This document shows positions 63,113 to 64,000 of a DNA stretch of 64,000 bases, piece after piece. How positions within the stretch are numbered: the first letter of the stretch is position 1; the number at the start of each line of letters is the position of its first letter. The stretch spans positions 1,860,001-1,924,000 of the forward strand of contig NZ_CP079800.1 in assembly GCF_028869115.1 (NCBI RefSeq), in the 5' to 3' direction. The notes below the pieces were generated by a model that did no database searches, was not told the origin of the DNA, and worked only from the letters and a program-made list of their open reading frames with translations. A program made the translations under genes and the position numbers. This DNA comes from Pseudemcibacter aquimaris (GTDB taxonomy: Bacteria > Pseudomonadota > Alphaproteobacteria > Sphingomonadales > Emcibacteraceae).

Positions 63113-64000
63113 ATGACATATCAAGCAGACATCCAAAAAGTTGGTCGCGGTAAAATTTACAATGATGTTTCTGAATTCATCGGCAGCACGCCACTGGTTC
63201 GCCTTTCCCGTTTAATGGAGGAAGAAGGGTTAGAAGCAGAAATCCTTGCCAAGATCGAATTTGTCAATCCAGCCGGGTCTGTTAAAGACCGCCCGGCAAT
63301 GGCCATGATCGAAGATGCCATTAACCGTGGCTTGATTACGGATGACACCGAAATTGTTGAGGCAACATCAGGAAACAATGGCGTGGCGGTTTCATGGGCC
63401 TGTGCCATGCGTGGAATTCCGGTGACGATTTGTATGCCGGAACACATGAGCATCGAACGCCGCCGTCTATTAAAACTTTATGGCGCCAATGTCGTGCTAA
63501 CCCCAAAAGAGCTAGGCACAAAAGGCGCGATTGATAAGGCCGCCGAATTACAAGCCGCAAATTCAAACATGATCCAGCTTGGTCAATTTGAAAATCTTGC
63601 AAACCCAATGGCCCACGCAAACGGCACCGCCGAAGAAATCTGGACAGACACAGACGGTGAACTGGATTATTTCGTGGCGGGTATCGGTACCGGCGGAACA
63701 TTCACCGGCGTAAGCCGCACCCTTAAAGAACGCAACCCGAATATCAAGGGCATCGCCGTTGAACCTGCATCATGCCCTGTATTATCAGAAGGGCGTTCTG
63801 GCGTTCATAAATTACAAGGGCTATCATCCGGTCATATTCCAGACGTGCTTGAAGTTAATATTATCGATGAAATTCTAACAGTTGAAAATGAAGACGCCAT
63901 TAAAATGGCTCGCCGCCTCGCCCGCCTTGAAGGGACAGCGGTCGGTATTTCATCCGGCGCGGCGGCGGTTGCCTGCGTGCGCCTTGCAAAGCGTCCGGAA
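63113..64000 (+). CDS. cysteine synthase, second copy, cut by the window end
   Basis: The first 296 codons of a PLP-dependent cysteine synthase, open at the right edge. The PLP lysine is K58 in NPAGSVKDRPA and the phosphate cup is GIGTGGTFTGVS. The substrate loop reads EATSGNNGVAV; the usual residue after Asn is Thr, here Asn. The N-terminus is 16 residues longer than in the copy at 6467. Helix spacing fits CysK/CysM; which of the two, or a cystathionine-synthase-like variant, cannot be settled without the C-terminus. Confidence 0.88.
   Translation, partial: MTYQADIQKVGRGKIYNDVSEFIGSTPLVRLSRLMEEEGLEAEILAKIEFVNPAGSVKDRPAMAMIEDAINRGLITDDTEIVEATSGNNGVAVSWACAMRGIPVTICMPEHMSIERRRLLKLYGANVVLTPKELGTKGAIDKAAELQAANSNMIQLGQFENLANPMAHANGTAEEIWTDTDGELDYFVAGIGTGGTFTGVSRTLKERNPNIKGIAVEPASCPVLSEGRSGVHKLQGLSSGHIPDVLEVNIIDEILTVENEDAIKMARRLARLEGTAVGISSGAAAVACVRLAKRPE

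Overview
This 64 kb window reads as chromosomal DNA of a low-to-moderate GC alphaproteobacterium. The evidence is a beta-class CcrM-type methyltransferase beside rnhB, a fabD-fabG-acpP-fabF-mltG run followed further on by yicC-gmk and rsmA-pdxA, an rpsF-rpsR-rplI / dnaB-alr-radA-cvpA-purF core, and a guaB-rsmB-guaA block. A marine, Kordiimonadales/Emcibacter-like origin is a guess only. I found no rRNA, tRNA, CRISPR array, prophage or classical insertion sequence.

Layout. 1-12 kb: pdxA-rsmA, a DyP peroxidase, gmk-yicC, a small accessory block (SDR, WYL regulator, VOC protein, cysK), then mltG and the fatty-acid synthesis genes. 12-13.5 kb: rpsF-rpsR-rplI. 13.5-20 kb: an accessory insertion between rplI and dnaB. 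It holds a three-gene secretion cassette, a serine hydrolase, a BvgS-like kinase and a DUF4288 protein. 20-28.6 kb: dnaB, alr, MlaE/MlaF-like ABC subunits, radA, cvpA, purF and an SDR. 28.6-32.4 kb: a divergent catabolic cluster (thioesterase and beta-keto acid cleavage enzyme facing an aminotransferase and a deacetylase). 32.5-38.9 kb: a secreted protein, a YeeE/YedE transporter, three tandem VOC genes, der, bamB and a YfgM-like protein. 39-41.5 kb: an AT-rich trio (2OG oxygenase, methyltransferase, sulfotransferase). 41.5-46.8 kb: guaA, rsmB, guaB and two paralogous genes of unknown function. 47-54.6 kb: maeB, ald with a divergent Lrp regulator, an AEC transporter, a GIY-YIG gene bracketed by inverted repeats, two glycosyltransferase-like genes and rnhB. 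54.6-64 kb: ccrM, an amine-oxidase-like flavoprotein, a lipoprotein, an SRPBCC protein with a MerR regulator, a histidine kinase, a SulP transporter and a truncated second cysK.

The best candidate for an undescribed system is 13669-15577. A 111-residue secreted protein carries a Sec signal and then a LLDDVQLDALTAG leader. A perfect intercistronic hairpin separates it from an exported C39 peptidase, which overlaps a coiled-coil plus beta-barrel outer membrane protein. The peptidase and barrel resemble FapD and FapF of the Pseudomonas functional-amyloid system, but no Fap amyloid subunit is present, so the cargo looks different.

A second theme is hairpin repeats. Three sequence families occur as inverted pairs with GTC(A) at the outer ends. 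Two pairs show compensating stem changes, one supplies the stop codon of a gene, and one brackets the GIY-YIG gene.
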